This document shows positions 49,011-60,528 of a DNA stretch of 64,000 bases, piece by piece. The number at the start of each line of letters is the position of its first letter. The first letter of the stretch is position 1. Below the pieces are notes generated by a model that searched no databases, was not told the origin of the DNA, and saw only the letters and a program-made list of their open reading frames with translations. The DNA is taken from contig QCXZ01000138.1 in assembly GCA_025024175.1 (NCBI GenBank), positions 3,038,002 through 3,102,001 on the forward strand, given 5' to 3'. Position numbers and translations under genes: made by a program. The DNA comes from Rhyzopertha dominica (taxonomy: Eukaryota > Arthropoda > Insecta > Coleoptera > Bostrichidae).

Positions 49011-49220
49011 TAGAATATTTTTATAACGAATACTTTTTTAACGACATAACGGCCCTTATTTTATAAAAAGGTATGTCTCGTACGTTTATAGGATAGAAAC
49101 AATTCTATAATCATTTTCCCTGGATACACTCGCACCCCATCCATGATGGTACTTCCTTTTTTAATCGCTAGTCTTTTAAGGTTAAGAGAACTTGTAAATA
49201 ATTTCCTTTAACAAATAGTA

Positions 49221-49593
49221 CAGGGTTGCTACAAATGATTCATGCAACGCGGATGGCGTTGATTTCTGAATTATTTGTGCCGCCTTCTTGTAACTGCTGC
49301 TAAGCTACAATATGCACGGCGATAGTAGATCAGTTGCAGATCAGTATCACCCCACAGCTCCGAAATGTGAGCTTTCTGCAACCTTAAAGTTAATTGTCCC
49401 ACAAACCACTACAGAATATGTTGAAAATACACACTCCCTGACGTTTTTCATATTAAAGTAAATCAAATAATTCAATAACCGATAAATGACAAGTAAGCAA
49501 TAGTTGTGTTCACTTTTTTGAAAGACGGCAAATAGATTTAATCGATAAATTCCATAAGCGCCCTGGATGCATGAATCATTTATAGAAACCCTG
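49221..49593 (+). mobile_element. Non-autonomous TA-type transposon (MITE), copy 2, internally deleted
   Basis: It starts CAGGGTTGCTACAAATGATT and ends ATCATTTATAGAAACCCTG, flanked by TA on both sides (49219-49220, 49594-49595). Compared with the copy at 50559 it lacks about 270 bp of interior between the TACAATATGCACGGCGATAG region and the CACCCCAC segment. It has no open frame of its own. Confidence 0.9.
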
Positions 49594-50558
49594 TATTTTT
49601 TCCTCTGGTGTGTCACTACAGAGTAGGTTCTAAAGGTAAAAGAGAAGCTCAAAAACTAATGCATATTTTATTAAAAAAATTAAGTCTGCAAAACCCATTA
49701 AGTGAGGTAAACGCCATCCTACTTCATATTTAATATATTATTTTGTAATCCATTCTATACAAGTGTATTAATAAAGTTCGATACATGTGACGATATCGCC
49801 ACGGAATATTATTTTTTAATTGTACAATAAAGCCTTTAAGATAACCTAATTCTGACACCATGGAACCAACTTCAGGTAGAACGAAGTCATGATTATTTCC
49901 TCCAGTCTCGCTAATCATATTAATCTAAGCACAATAAGCCTTGGTTACCCACAGAAGACGAAAAAGCCTGAACAGCCGTGCGAACCAAAACATCGCTACC
50001 ACGTCAAAGGAACGAACGTCCTCCCCACAAGCAGAATAGCAAATAACGGGACAATTAACTGGCCAATTTATCCGAGGCCATAAGCGAATACTTAATTCAA
50101 ACGGGGCCGAGCGGGCTTCCTTCCTTCTCAGAAATGTAACGGCGACATTATGGGCAATCAAAAGACGGCATTTCCGACGCCACGCAAGACACGCGTCCCA
50201 AATCGACTGCCACACGTACGCNCCAAGGAAACCCACCCCTCCGGGCCCCCCCATAAGTGATCCTAATGCGAGCACCACTCCATTTACACCGCTTCCAAAG
50301 CGACCGGTGACACGGGAGTCCGTGAAAAGGCCCCAACGTCGTTTCCACTGGAAAATTCGACGGACCTCCGAAGAGATCGCTTAGTTGCGACCGATCGGGA
50401 TACACGTAGGAAAGTAAGAGCCGCTGAGAAAGGAGCAGTGGAAGTGCAGCAATTACGAGCAAAAGGAATGGGGGGAGCTGGTCTTAGAAAGAGTTTCAGC
50501 GGCTATTCGTATCCCATCACGTATACATATAAGCATGAAGTTATGTGTATTAGTAATA
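49594..50558. other. Unassigned DNA with a GC-richer island
   Basis: Between the two MITE copies, 49920-50500 is GC- and CpG-rich. Frames of 100-117 codons are open here on the minus strand, but open frames are expected in GC-richer DNA and no domain was recognised. One ambiguous base is at 50222. Confidence 0.35.
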
Positions 50559-51199
50559 CAGGGTTTCTATAAATGATTCATGCAACGCCGGCGGCGTTGA
50601 TTTCTGAATTCTGTGTGCCAGCTCTTTGTAACTGCTGCCAAGCTACAATATGCACGGCGATAGTACTGAAGATTGCAGATCAAGTTACAGTCATGAAATT
50701 GCTGGCTTTATGAAGAGTTCCCAAAAATTTACGGTTCTATTTTTCTGTCAAAGGTAAGAAATTACAATAATTATTGGTGTAGTAGGCTTGTGGTAACTTC
50801 TACAGTTTACATTTTTGCACCGTGGAAGCTTTGTGTAGTGCAGCTAACGTTACTACCTATCACTTAGTTTGTGAATTTTGCCATTGTGGCAGGCTAAAAA
50901 CATCTTTCAGTCCGTTATTTAACAGGCTTACTGTAGCCACAACATCAAAACTACGACATATACAAGTTATACGAAACCGTGTCACCCCACTGCAACCTTA
51001 TAGTTAATTATTGCACCAAATACTACAGAATTTGTTGAAAATACACCATCCCGCGCGTTTTCTCATATTAAAAAAATTGACAGATAACAAGTACACGTCA
51101 AAACAATAGTTGTGCTCACTTTCCTGAGAGGCGGCAAATTGATTTAATCGATAAATTGCACAAACGCTCTGGATGCATGAATCATTTATAGAAACCCTG
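50559..51199 (+). mobile_element. Non-autonomous TA-type transposon (MITE), copy 3, full-length reference
   Basis: Perfect 26-bp terminal inverted repeats (50559-50584 and 51174-51199) begin CAGGGTTTCTATAAATGAT. The element is 641 bp and is flanked by TA at 50557-50558 and 51200-51201. No transposase remnant is recognisable inside. The ends, CAGG with TA target, suggest cross-mobilisation by a Tc1/mariner-type transposase such as those whose fossils surround it. It lies 965 bp from copy 2, in the same orientation. Confidence 0.92.
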
Positions 51200-51284
51200 T
51201 ATAATAATGGGTGCACTAATTGAAAGTTAAAAGAAAACATACATGAACTACAAATTGATCGTGTGCTCAAAAAAGCATCAGGAA

Positions 51285-51780
51285 GACGTATAACACTTGT
51301 ACAATATACAAATGATCTAACGTAGATTATGATTAATGAACAGAACAGGACAAAAAATACTTGGAGACATTTGGATAATATTTAGAAAAGACAACGGTAA
51401 TCTATTAATGGAAAGCTACTGCGATTGATCAAACATCTATGGCCTCAAAAAATACTGCAAAATTGAACAGCGAGACAAAACAAAACGTTCAAGCTACAAA
51501 GAGGCACAATAAGAGAAACATTGATTAGATGCTTACTGTTGGGCAATTCTAAGCCAAAAGCTATGGCAACGAAAAACAATCATATTTATTATTTGTGAAT
51601 TTTAAGCAAGCCTGTGGTAGGACAGAAAGAAGAAAATTCTACAATTAGAACTGATAAAATTATATAAAACTTAATGATAATAGTAAATTCGAACTTAAGA
51701 GAAGCTGTAAACCAAGTAAAAACTAAACCAAATTCGTATACAAGCAAAACTCCGTAGTCTCTAAATTTGTTCACCGAAAG
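51285..51780 (+). pseudogene. RTE-like LINE fossil, possibly rearranged
   Basis: From about 51574 the reading LLFVNFKQACGRTERRKFYN matches LFVDFKQAYDSIxRxxLY of RT domain 3, with continuing weak similarity to about 51775. Upstream, at 51290-51330, RRITLVQYTNDLT resembles the catalytic YADDL box, which should lie downstream, not upstream. Either the fossil is rearranged or one of the two readings is chance. The minus-strand frames here are shadows. Confidence 0.45.
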
Positions 51781-54655
51781 AAGAAGGGTAACAACGGAAA
51801 GATCATGTTTACAGAACCGGAAAAGACATAATCAGGGCAAGGCGTTTACAGACCATGTTACACAAGAAAATAAGAAAAAACTGAAAAATGTGATGATCAA
51901 GCAGAGGTGAGGCAAAGAAAATAGATCTAATGATAAAACGGGGTATGGCTAGTGAGACTATTGTTGGAAAAGCAAATATGATTAAATAAGTCCATAAGGA
52001 GAAACCAGCGGAAAGCAAATTTGTCGAGTTTTGCAGATATTTATTACGTGTGGTTGAAAAGTATAGATACTGTAAAAGCTAAAAAAAATAAGCTGAGAAC
52101 TTGTCAAAGATGATTTTAAATGAAAAAATGCCGACGCGTGGAACAAAAAATCAAACGAAGAACCCAATACAGTTGCTGTAAGGAAGCATAGAGCGACACA
52201 CATTAATTAATCACATCGCAAAAGAAAAAATATGGGATTACAGATTAGGAAGAAAGGGCAACGGATAATAAGTAGTTTTAAATGAGGGCTGGACAAGAAA
52301 TTAAAAATGTAGTTAGGTATCCCTTGTTAGTAATACATGTGGTGTCCTCAAAAGACTATCATACATTATGGACACGAGTAATTTTTTTATAACACCCATC
52401 AGAACAAAAACGAATCATACGTTCGAGAGCAACGTCTTCGTCTCCAGCAAAAGAAGTGCAGCACAGTTCTTTTATGCATCAAGCAGAAAGTTTTTTCGTT
52501 TGCTACTGAGAACAAATTCAAATACCCTTTCGAGCACGATGGCCGCACGAAACCTAGAAAGCTCACGAGGAAAAACGACCAGCTCTAGCTTTCAGGAATA
52601 AATCATTCCACAATGAATAAACACCAGAGTGTCTAGCGTGTGTGGCTGGTAGAATCCCTTAATCAAAGAGAACGGTTTTAAATTAGCTTAGCGCAAGTTG
52701 CGGGGTTTTGCATGTCGGTAGCTGAAGATAGGGGCGGCGGGGCCCTCTAGCAGGACACCGCTCATGAATACCCCGGTCATAAGTCAACAGGCCTACATTA
52801 GCGCGGTCCGTGCGGCTCCCACTCAACGAAAACGCATTTTAAACGGACCGAGTTAGAGATATTGCTTTATACGCCAAACAATGCCGGCCTCCGGGCTCAT
52901 TTTTAATTCGCCCCTTTTTAATGCGCTTCTCGTTTACCCGATTTATATCGGCTTGTCGATGGTAACGGATCAAACAGCAATGAACGTCCAAACGATAAGC
53001 ATCACAAAAAGAGAGTGTAGTGATTTTGTATAATAAACAAGACGCGTTCAATTACAAATCTGTTATTTGAATATAGATTCCGCATATACTTTGGAATGGA
53101 AGGAACTTTTCGATATATAAATTCACGAAAAATTATTACTATTGTAAACAACGCGAGTGTCATCATGGAGCCGTGGAGTTAAAAGTAGCTAGACAATATC
53201 NCAGCAGATTGAATGTTAATCGAAGTAGTTTTTGACGTACCTGAAACAATACACTATCCTACGTTGGATATGCAATCTTGAATACTAGACTCGATAATCT
53301 GAAGTGCAGGTGAATGTCATGTAGAGAGCGGGGTTTCTTTAACCCTTTTTAAGGGCCCCCACTCCGTTTTATGATGCATTTAGGTTTCCTCTGCTACAAC
53401 AACTCGCAATTCAGTGTTCCAAATTCACGAACCATACTATCTATGCGAAAATGTGACACTTGCAAGAAGTTGTCAAAGCAACCGTTTGATGGCACCACCC
53501 CTCACGAGTATTATTAGACTTGCAACTGCTTAGTTATTTAACAATAACTAAACAAGGGAAACTCATTCTGTGTTTTTAAATGTATTTGAACAGGGTCAAA
53601 TGACATTCTGCTCGGGGGAAAAATTCTTTACTTGCTTTCGTTTGCTAATAAAAAATGTCAGATTTACCTTTGTTTGAAATATTTACAGGGCTGTATCTTT
53701 GTTGTATGTTGTATTTACAAATAAAAGAAAGCAGCACGGGGAAAACATAGTTTAGTTATCTCATTCTAGATGTTCTTAAGAATCTGATCTGGTAGTTTAG
53801 CTTGTCGTGAGTCATAGTGGCAGAAGAAAAATTTATCAAAGTTCTGTAAACGTTCTGTAATATTCAGACTGGTTACCCAACGTAGGATTTTGAATAGTAC
53901 TAATCTTGAAAAAACTCAGATGAAATAACCCGCCACTTTTAATAGCCATATTCCAATATGAAGCGCCCAAACCTTCCCCTTCCATAATAGCAACTAAAAA
54001 TAAGATGCTAAAAAATTATATTTCTAGATAAAACACTAATCATAAATGAAAAGATCAATAGAATAAAAGCTTTCTTCAGCGAGAAACGTTCTCAGTATAC
54101 TAGCCGTTACAAAAAAGTGTAACGATTGAACTTCTACGTCTGGGCAAACAGCTTAAAGAAACGTCATATAAAAGAGAAGTGTAACACGTTGTACATGTAC
54201 ATAATCATATCGCCTCATATTAAAGTGAGGTAGTACTGTTAAACACCAGTACGAGCACACATTTATACTTCGAAGAAATAAAGACCATGACGTTCACAAT
54301 TTAGTACAAACCTCTTCAGCACCCTAAGAGGCTTGTTACCGAATCCAGTCATCAACTTGGACCTGCATAGTCGCTAGATATAGTCTACTTCGACCATATA
54401 TCTGTTCGGAAATACATGGGCACAACAGACAAAACGACATTGCCACCAAAATTTTTTACAAGATCATTTATAAAAAACGTAGAATAACAAGGGCTCCTGA
54501 TCGGGCCCTAAATGCAAGAGCAATTGTCGATACCTTGATCTATCGGCGCTCTTTGAAATGTTAGCGTGCAGTCTTATTACACCCTATATTTTGTACCATC
54601 ACCTAAATGTCTGTATTTTAGTGATGTATTTTGCATTTAGTTACCAGAGATTCGC
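51781..54655. other. Unassigned DNA
   Basis: A Ser-rich 77-codon frame at 52368-52601 has no recognisable family. GC-richer DNA lies at about 52640-53010. One ambiguous base is at 53201. Nothing else was supportable. Confidence 0.35.
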
Positions 54656-54930
54656 TGAGAATTTAAAAATATCCTAAGAACCAAATGTAAAAGTTTCTTT
54701 CAATAACAAAATGGTAGTAGTTTTCAGTTGCAAGTCTACCATCCTTTTTAAAGACATCATGTTTTAGCTGTGTATGTTGGAAAGTGGCTATCTTCCAAGA
54801 ATTTAGTAAGAAAAAAAGAATGTGGTGCGGTTCTATAGCTAGCCTGCAAAATGTGTTAATAAAGAAGAGCATGGCATTTGGTCGAAGCCTGAGAGTATTT
54901 TTTAAGCCAATCTACTATAACGTTGGATAG
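54656..54930 (-). pseudogene. LINE reverse transcriptase fragment (Jockey/CR1/I type)
   Basis: On the minus strand LSGFDQMPCSSLL matches the K-S-x-G-x-D-x-I-P block of RT domain 0. LLNSWKIATFQH then matches FPxxWKxAxVxPIxK, and DVFKKDGRLATENYYHF matches FKKGxxxxxxNYRPIS. The catalytic YxDD part is absent. The order and spacing are right for the N-terminal RT of Jockey- or CR1-like LINEs. Confidence 0.55.
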
Positions 54931-57802
54931 CTGAACCGACACGACATCAAGATACAGAATCTGACGGAATAATGACAGTTTCTAAGTTTTAATTCTGTAT
55001 CGTCAACTGACCTGTTTTTGGGTTATCCGATATTTTCTGTAGCTGATCATGTGTGGCTTCCCGTTCTTCTTCTTAGCTTTAAGATTTGACCATTATTATA
55101 TTATTGCAATTTATCNTTAGCTTCTGTAAAGGTTTTCCCTTTAATAGGCATGGATAGGGCGTATATAATAATTACGGCGATTCGAGAGCAATTTACTTAC
55201 TAATTATTTCATATTGAAATATAATCCACGAAGAATAATGGGGGAAAAGACGAGAGTGCACAAAGGACATAGAATACTGTTTGTAAGCACAGCAAAGAAA
55301 AATGTATTACTCAGCTCTAGAGAAACATGTGCTACGGTCAAGGATACACATGATTTAGTGTATCTACTTGATCCAGGACTTTGACGTACCGAAGAAAAAT
55401 GGAGAGTCTACCTGTTTTGTCGTGTCTAGAGGAAGGATCAGCAGGCAAAATCAAACTCTTGATTAGCTGATTGAAAATTATTGGTTGGATCGCTCATTTT
55501 TCTTATGAATTAGACAGAGACAGTGTGGTATTTTCATGTCAAAAAGGTGATTAGGAAATTAACGAGTAGCTTAATTTGCAAGTCGAGGGCTGTTGTTCTG
55601 GGGCGTTTCTCGACCCCACATTTAAGTAAAACGCGGGTTAATCTGTAACTTGGATTACATTTAGTTGGATTTGAGTAGATTGTAGATTTTTTATACTGGA
55701 TGATTAAAAATATAAAATGAGAACATGACAGTTCGCGCCATGGAAGGTAGGAGAGGATCAGGATCTAACATAGAAAATTACCAAGAAGTATAACGTATTT
55801 TAGGCTTCATTCAAATTAGGAGCTCACGTTGTTTTCGTCCAGCTAATAGGAAGTGCTTTAGCGTAAAATCGAAATTTGTGTTGAATATTTAGATTAGTTT
55901 CAAACGGTGACGTAGGAAACGGGTATTTACAGCATTACATTGTGAAAAGTCGATCATATTCGCATAAACTTTTTTACCCCCCATTGCCTTGGGGTATAGC
56001 AGCAGTACCGCCTTGGTATGCAAAACCGACCGGCGGGCTTGCAAAGGTTCCAGCAGATACACAAAGCACCTCCAGCCTGCTTATAAATTTTTGCATATAG
56101 CCGACATAACTGAAGGCCTTCCGCTATTTTTTGCACTTGTACGGCAACTTCTTTTAGCGAGAGGCTCCTCGCTTCCTTTGTAGAGCGGCGTGTGTGATTA
56201 GAGATGTCTTTTCAAAGAAAACTGTAAACTCCCGCTTCCTTTTACTAAACGCGGCATTAACACATTTAAAATGCATACGAAAATAAAGCAGGATAACCTC
56301 CCCTTGTTTCGTCGTTATTTCAAAAGATTTTGCACTGATTACGATTGCTTTGAAATCGCGCCATTCTCATTTGCCGCCCCGAAGGCCGTGAAAGGAATCG
56401 GGATGATATGCGGGGCGCCGTTTAAAAATAAATATGACACCCACTACCAGTTGCCGCTGCTTTGAGATTTCCTTAAATGACGAATTAGATTCGTCGGTCT
56501 CGCGAACATTCTGACGTCCCGCGACGACCCTAAAACATGGCAATTTCCGTTTTCACACACTTACATCCTAAAATGGGGTTACGTCTAAGAGAAAAATCCT
56601 ATTACCGCCCGTAATGCCTTCAGAGTTATAAAAATTTAACGAAGAGTTTATCTTTTCCCCTGGTGTCTGGAAAGAGATGTAGGAAAATGTGAATTATTCG
56701 TCTTAGCCGGGACATTACCTTAAATTTTATTATTATTTTAATTTACAAATGCAGTCGCCTGGAAAGCGCAGATAAGTTAAATTACATCGGAGCAGTTGCA
56801 TCGCGGAATTGTAATATTTTTACGGTCTTGTTCAGCACGAAGGCATTACATTTCGCACACCACGTAACATATTTAAAAGAGATTCTTTTACGGACGCGTC
56901 AGTTCACACGATGGAGTCGCGTTAGCATAAAGGATCTAGGAAACCATGGGCGTCATACTAACTATCCAAATTCAAGAGAAACTAATAATATTAATATTTC
57001 AAGTCCAGCCTTGTTAACGAAGTTAACTTTCGTCTCTTACCAATCTTAGTACTTTGAAATCTTTCGAAATATACTGCTTCGACTTAGGATGGAGTATGCT
57101 TACATCATCTGGCAAGGTACTTGATCTAGATTGGTTTCTTTGATTCCTTTATACAGATATTCCTCCTATTTTCTTCACCAGAATTCTTTAACGAACTAAT
57201 CACTGCACATTAATAAGAATGGTAAGCATCTGTCAAAATAGACCAATATGTGCCGATCTTTTCTAGAAATACTTATACTGCGGAAATCTATTTCAAAAGA
57301 AAAATACAACAGAAATCGTTTGTAATGCCTATTATAACAACAGGACTGTAAAGGAAACTGTTTTAAAACCATGTTCACGGAGCTTTGATGTTAGTCAGTG
57401 AGATGATGAGGTTATATATAACCCGATAAAAAGTGCGCGAGGAAGTCTGATTTGAAAGGCAGTAAAGCAAGCAGACTAGGTGTTCTAAAGTATTTTAAGT
57501 GCTACTGGGTGCAGTATAGTGTTCTGAACAATGGTTTACTGGATGGTGTTATCGCAGTAGTGTTTAGAACTAATAAATTAATGTTTAGTTAATTTAGTGT
57601 ATTCTGGTATAAGTGTTTGAATAAAGTTAAGTTGCTAGAAATCCGTATCGGTTATAACGCCACAGCTGATATAAAGCCTTAATTTACCTAATCGATTTGA
57701 AGAAAATAGTGCTTGCACCAAATTTCAAAGAAAACAGAGAAGTACCTACTGCCCACTAAGGACGCACGATAATGATTTATTTGCCTCCTTGACAATCGTT
57801 TC
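54931..57802. other. Unassigned DNA with a GC-richer island
   Basis: Positions 55960-56800 are GC-richer and hold only short frames on both strands without recognisable domains. One ambiguous base is at 55116. Nothing else was supportable. Confidence 0.35.
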
Positions 57803-58172
57803 TATAGATGGCAATGCCATCTGTCAGCATTACACTGACATGATGACAAAGCCACCTAGCTGGCCATAATGGGATCTACTTCCTACAGGAAGTGACCTAT
57901 AGCCTGACAAATTGGTATGCACGTTTAGGAAATATATCCCATTATGACATCTAGGTGGCTTTGTCATCATGTCACTGTAATGCTGACAGATAGCATTGCC
58001 ACCTAGATTATTACTTACATCATACCAAGCCTTTGGTATATAGGCAAAACCAGTTCTATGCCGTGCTGCCTGCACAATACCTAAACTGCACTGATGAGCT
58101 ATAATGATGGCGAAATAGATCTATCTGCAGTTGGTTGCGGTGCAGACAGCGCAGCAGAGAGATGCATTTTAA
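57803..58172 (+). repeat. Foldback repeat with hammerhead ribozyme, copy 2
   Basis: Left arm 57803-57874 and right arm 57937-58007 (about 71 nt) pair along most of their length. The 62-nt loop is longer than in copy 1 and contains the CTTCC/GGAAG mini-hairpin and CCTGACAA segment also seen at 26843. The right arm continues through the ACCAAGCCTTTGGT palindrome into the hammerhead and ends with GATGCATTTTAAT, as in copy 1. No flanking target duplication was identified with certainty. Confidence 0.85.
58055..58159 (+). ncRNA. Type I hammerhead ribozyme, copy 2 (complete core)
   Basis: CTGATGA is at 58091-58097 and GAAA at 58112-58115. Stem II is GCTAT/ATGGC (58098-58102, 58107-58111) with loop AATG. 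Stem III is TAG/CTA with a 2-nt loop (58116-58123), followed by T-C at 58124-58125; cleavage is predicted after 58125. The inner part of stem I is AACTGCA (58084-58090) with TGCAGTT (58126-58132). The outer part (CTATGCCGTGCTG, CTGCAC) pairs with 58140-58159 with a few mismatches. Relative to copy 1, a stem II pair changes from G-C to A-T and an outer stem I pair from A-T to G-C, both keeping pairing. Confidence 0.9.
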
Positions 58173-58314
58173 TTAATTATGTTGTTACGCATTAATTAAT
58201 GTGTTTGTTAAACTTCAACTGACTATAAAAAAAACTACTACTAAGGTCCTCAACTCTATCCTTTCTGATTAGTTTCGGGCCATCTAGATTATATGAGTAT
58301 GTTGTATTTGTTTT

Positions 58315-59345
58315 CTAAAAGGTAAAGATGATTACATAACATTTGCTTATATTGAAGAACATTTTGTTTTTGTCACTGCAGGCATGTATGTTAATAAGAC
58401 CTTCTTGCAAAAGTCTGCAGTCTGTGATATTACTTATTCTTTTAAATATTTTGAAATAATCGGCGAAAAGCAAACACCTGTGATAAGTCAAGGACCTAAA
58501 TTGGCACCCTGTGGGACCCCAAAGCACATTAAAAAGCAGTTTGAATATAATTTTATCTTTGTATACTACGTATTGATCTCGATCTTTTAGGGATGATTTG
58601 AACAAATGTAATAAACTACTAGAGATGCCATGTGAGCGCAATTTCTGCAGCAAGATGTTATAATCTACTTTGTTAAAGTCACTATATGTCACGTCAAACT
58701 GCAAGCCATCCTCGAGAGCCTCTTTGACACACTGCGAGAAAGTTGAATGTGTTTTTTGGAGAATCCGTATTGGCGCTGGAAATCAAAGACTGAATGTGCA
58801 AATATATCGTATAAAAATGGATTCTAATATTTTACTTAGTATACAAATTAAGGTTACCATTTTTAAAAACTGGACACACTTTTGAGACCTTTTATTGCTA
58901 GGATAAGTAGAAGTTTTAATAATCAAATTGAAGATTATTCTTAATGACTCGAGTAATATGTTAATCCAACCCCCAAATATGTACGGTGGAATCCCATAAG
59001 GAGCAGTCGATCTTTGAGGTTGCAAGTTCTAGATAACATGTCAAATTTCATCATCAGCTACATTATTTATGAACAGGGGATGTGTTTTATTTGCTAAGCT
59101 CTCGATTACGTCATAATCCGATGGAGTGTCATGGTGTGTACTTTTAAAGTAATACACAAATTTCCAAAAAAAACGAGTGACATCATTATTTATCTTGTCC
59201 TCAATTACACTCACATAGCTAGTATAAGATCGTTTGTCACTAGCTTTAATTTTTGATTTTAAGTATCTAAACATTTGTAAGTCATATTTATTGTAGTACC
59301 TTCTATAAAAGTCTTTTACGATCGACTGAGTTAACTATAGTGGGT
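58315..59345 (-). pseudogene. LINE reverse transcriptase fossil (Jockey/CR1/I type)
   Basis: Three minus-strand frames cover successive parts. 59274-59041: YTSYVSVIEDKINNDVTRFF and WKFVYYFK, the pre-RT FWKF region. 59025-58783: YGIPPYIFGGWINILLESLR then IIFNLIIKTSTYPSNKRSQK, RT domains 0-1, followed by ILSKILESIF. 58704-58315: QFDVTYSDFNKVDYNILLQK, domain 3, then HGISSSLLHLFKSSLKDRDQ and LLFADYFKIFKRI. The catalytic box reads FADY instead of FADD (Asp kept at 58459-58461, Tyr at 58456-58458), and much of the GVPQGSxLGPLLF segment is deleted. It ends KMFFNISKCYVIIFTF, the NxxKCxVIxF block. Frameshifts and these losses make it dead. Little of the thumb region follows. Confidence 0.8.
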
Positions 59346-60528
59346 TGGCTCTGCCACTCTTAAGAGTATATAAAATATATTTTTTGATAGAAAATATCAA
59401 CAGTTTTATATTCACTTTGCTTTGATTTTTCAAGTCTGACCTGTCCATTTCACTGAAAGATCAATATAATCTATAGAAAACAGGTTTATTAAAGTTACAC
59501 TTTGGATTGAATACATTGGTTTGACTACATCGCTTGTGCTTTACATAATAAGTCAGTGAAGAGTGATGTTCGTTCTCATTTACCAAGCAAGTACCACCAT
59601 TTACCTAATGGAATATTGAACCGATTTGATAAAAATAGGAAAATTATTTTGTGAAAATTAAAAAGAAGCCAAGCAAACCAGAATTACAGATTCCTCTGAT
59701 GTAAAAAATGCTTATTGTTTACAATTTTTTTTATTTTGTGTGGTCAATTGGCCGTCGCTATTAACAAATTCTACTCTACTGGCATAATATTTTTTGTTCC
59801 TCGCTATGAAAATCAGTTTCAGTTTTCACAGTGACGTTAAAATCACTAACTGTGACAATCATATGCGTTTCTCATCTTGTCCCACTAGTTAGGAATTAAA
59901 AGCTTCAAAAGTTCACACGGTCCCAAAATAAGCAACAATGTTGCGGCAATGGATCCACCAGTAAATTTGAATGCTGCAAAGTAACAATCATTACCCTAAT
60001 AATCATACAACATGAATTGCTTGCAATGCAGTAACATCGTTACCTCGGGGCAATGTAATATTCCTGTGATAGATGGAGGCCGTTCCCTATTCATTATCAT
60101 GGGCATGCACCGGATAAAGCGGAGCCGGTGCCGGAATTTCCGGAATTGGTGACGGATTCTCTATTGTGTTATTGTAACAAGTTAGACGTGCCAACTCGAC
60201 GATTGAATTAGAATGTTTTACCTCCAAACGTTATTGTTTTAATTAGTCCCGGGTTCAAACATTTGTTTTATCCCGAACGGCGCCCTAGCCGCGCAGTGGC
60301 GCCTCGTGATTATGGACTGCCGATCTACCCGAAAATAATACGCGGTGTAATAAATTTTTCAATTATGTCTTAATCGTAATCACTTTTTTGTTACATCCCC
60401 ACTTGATTTTTACTGCTTACCTAAGCTGGCTAGTACCGCCATTTATTTTTAGGGTAATAACTAAAAAATGACACCAGCTCTTCGTATGGTGACATATTTT
60501 GTAACTTTACTTTTAGGTTCTTCATATA
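59346..60528. other. Unassigned DNA with a GC-richer island
   Basis: Upstream LINE sequence may extend a little into 59346-59500. Positions 60060-60320 are GC- and CpG-richer and noncoding. Nothing else was supportable. Confidence 0.35.

Noticed and set aside
49925..50462. Overlapping minus-strand frames of 104 and 117 codons
   Set aside because: They lie in a GC-rich island where stops are rare, both cross an ambiguous base, and neither shows a domain or splice context.
59041..59070. CTGATGATGAAA on the minus strand resembling a hammerhead core
   Set aside because: No room for stem II between the two core strands, and the DNA is coding sequence of the LINE fossil.
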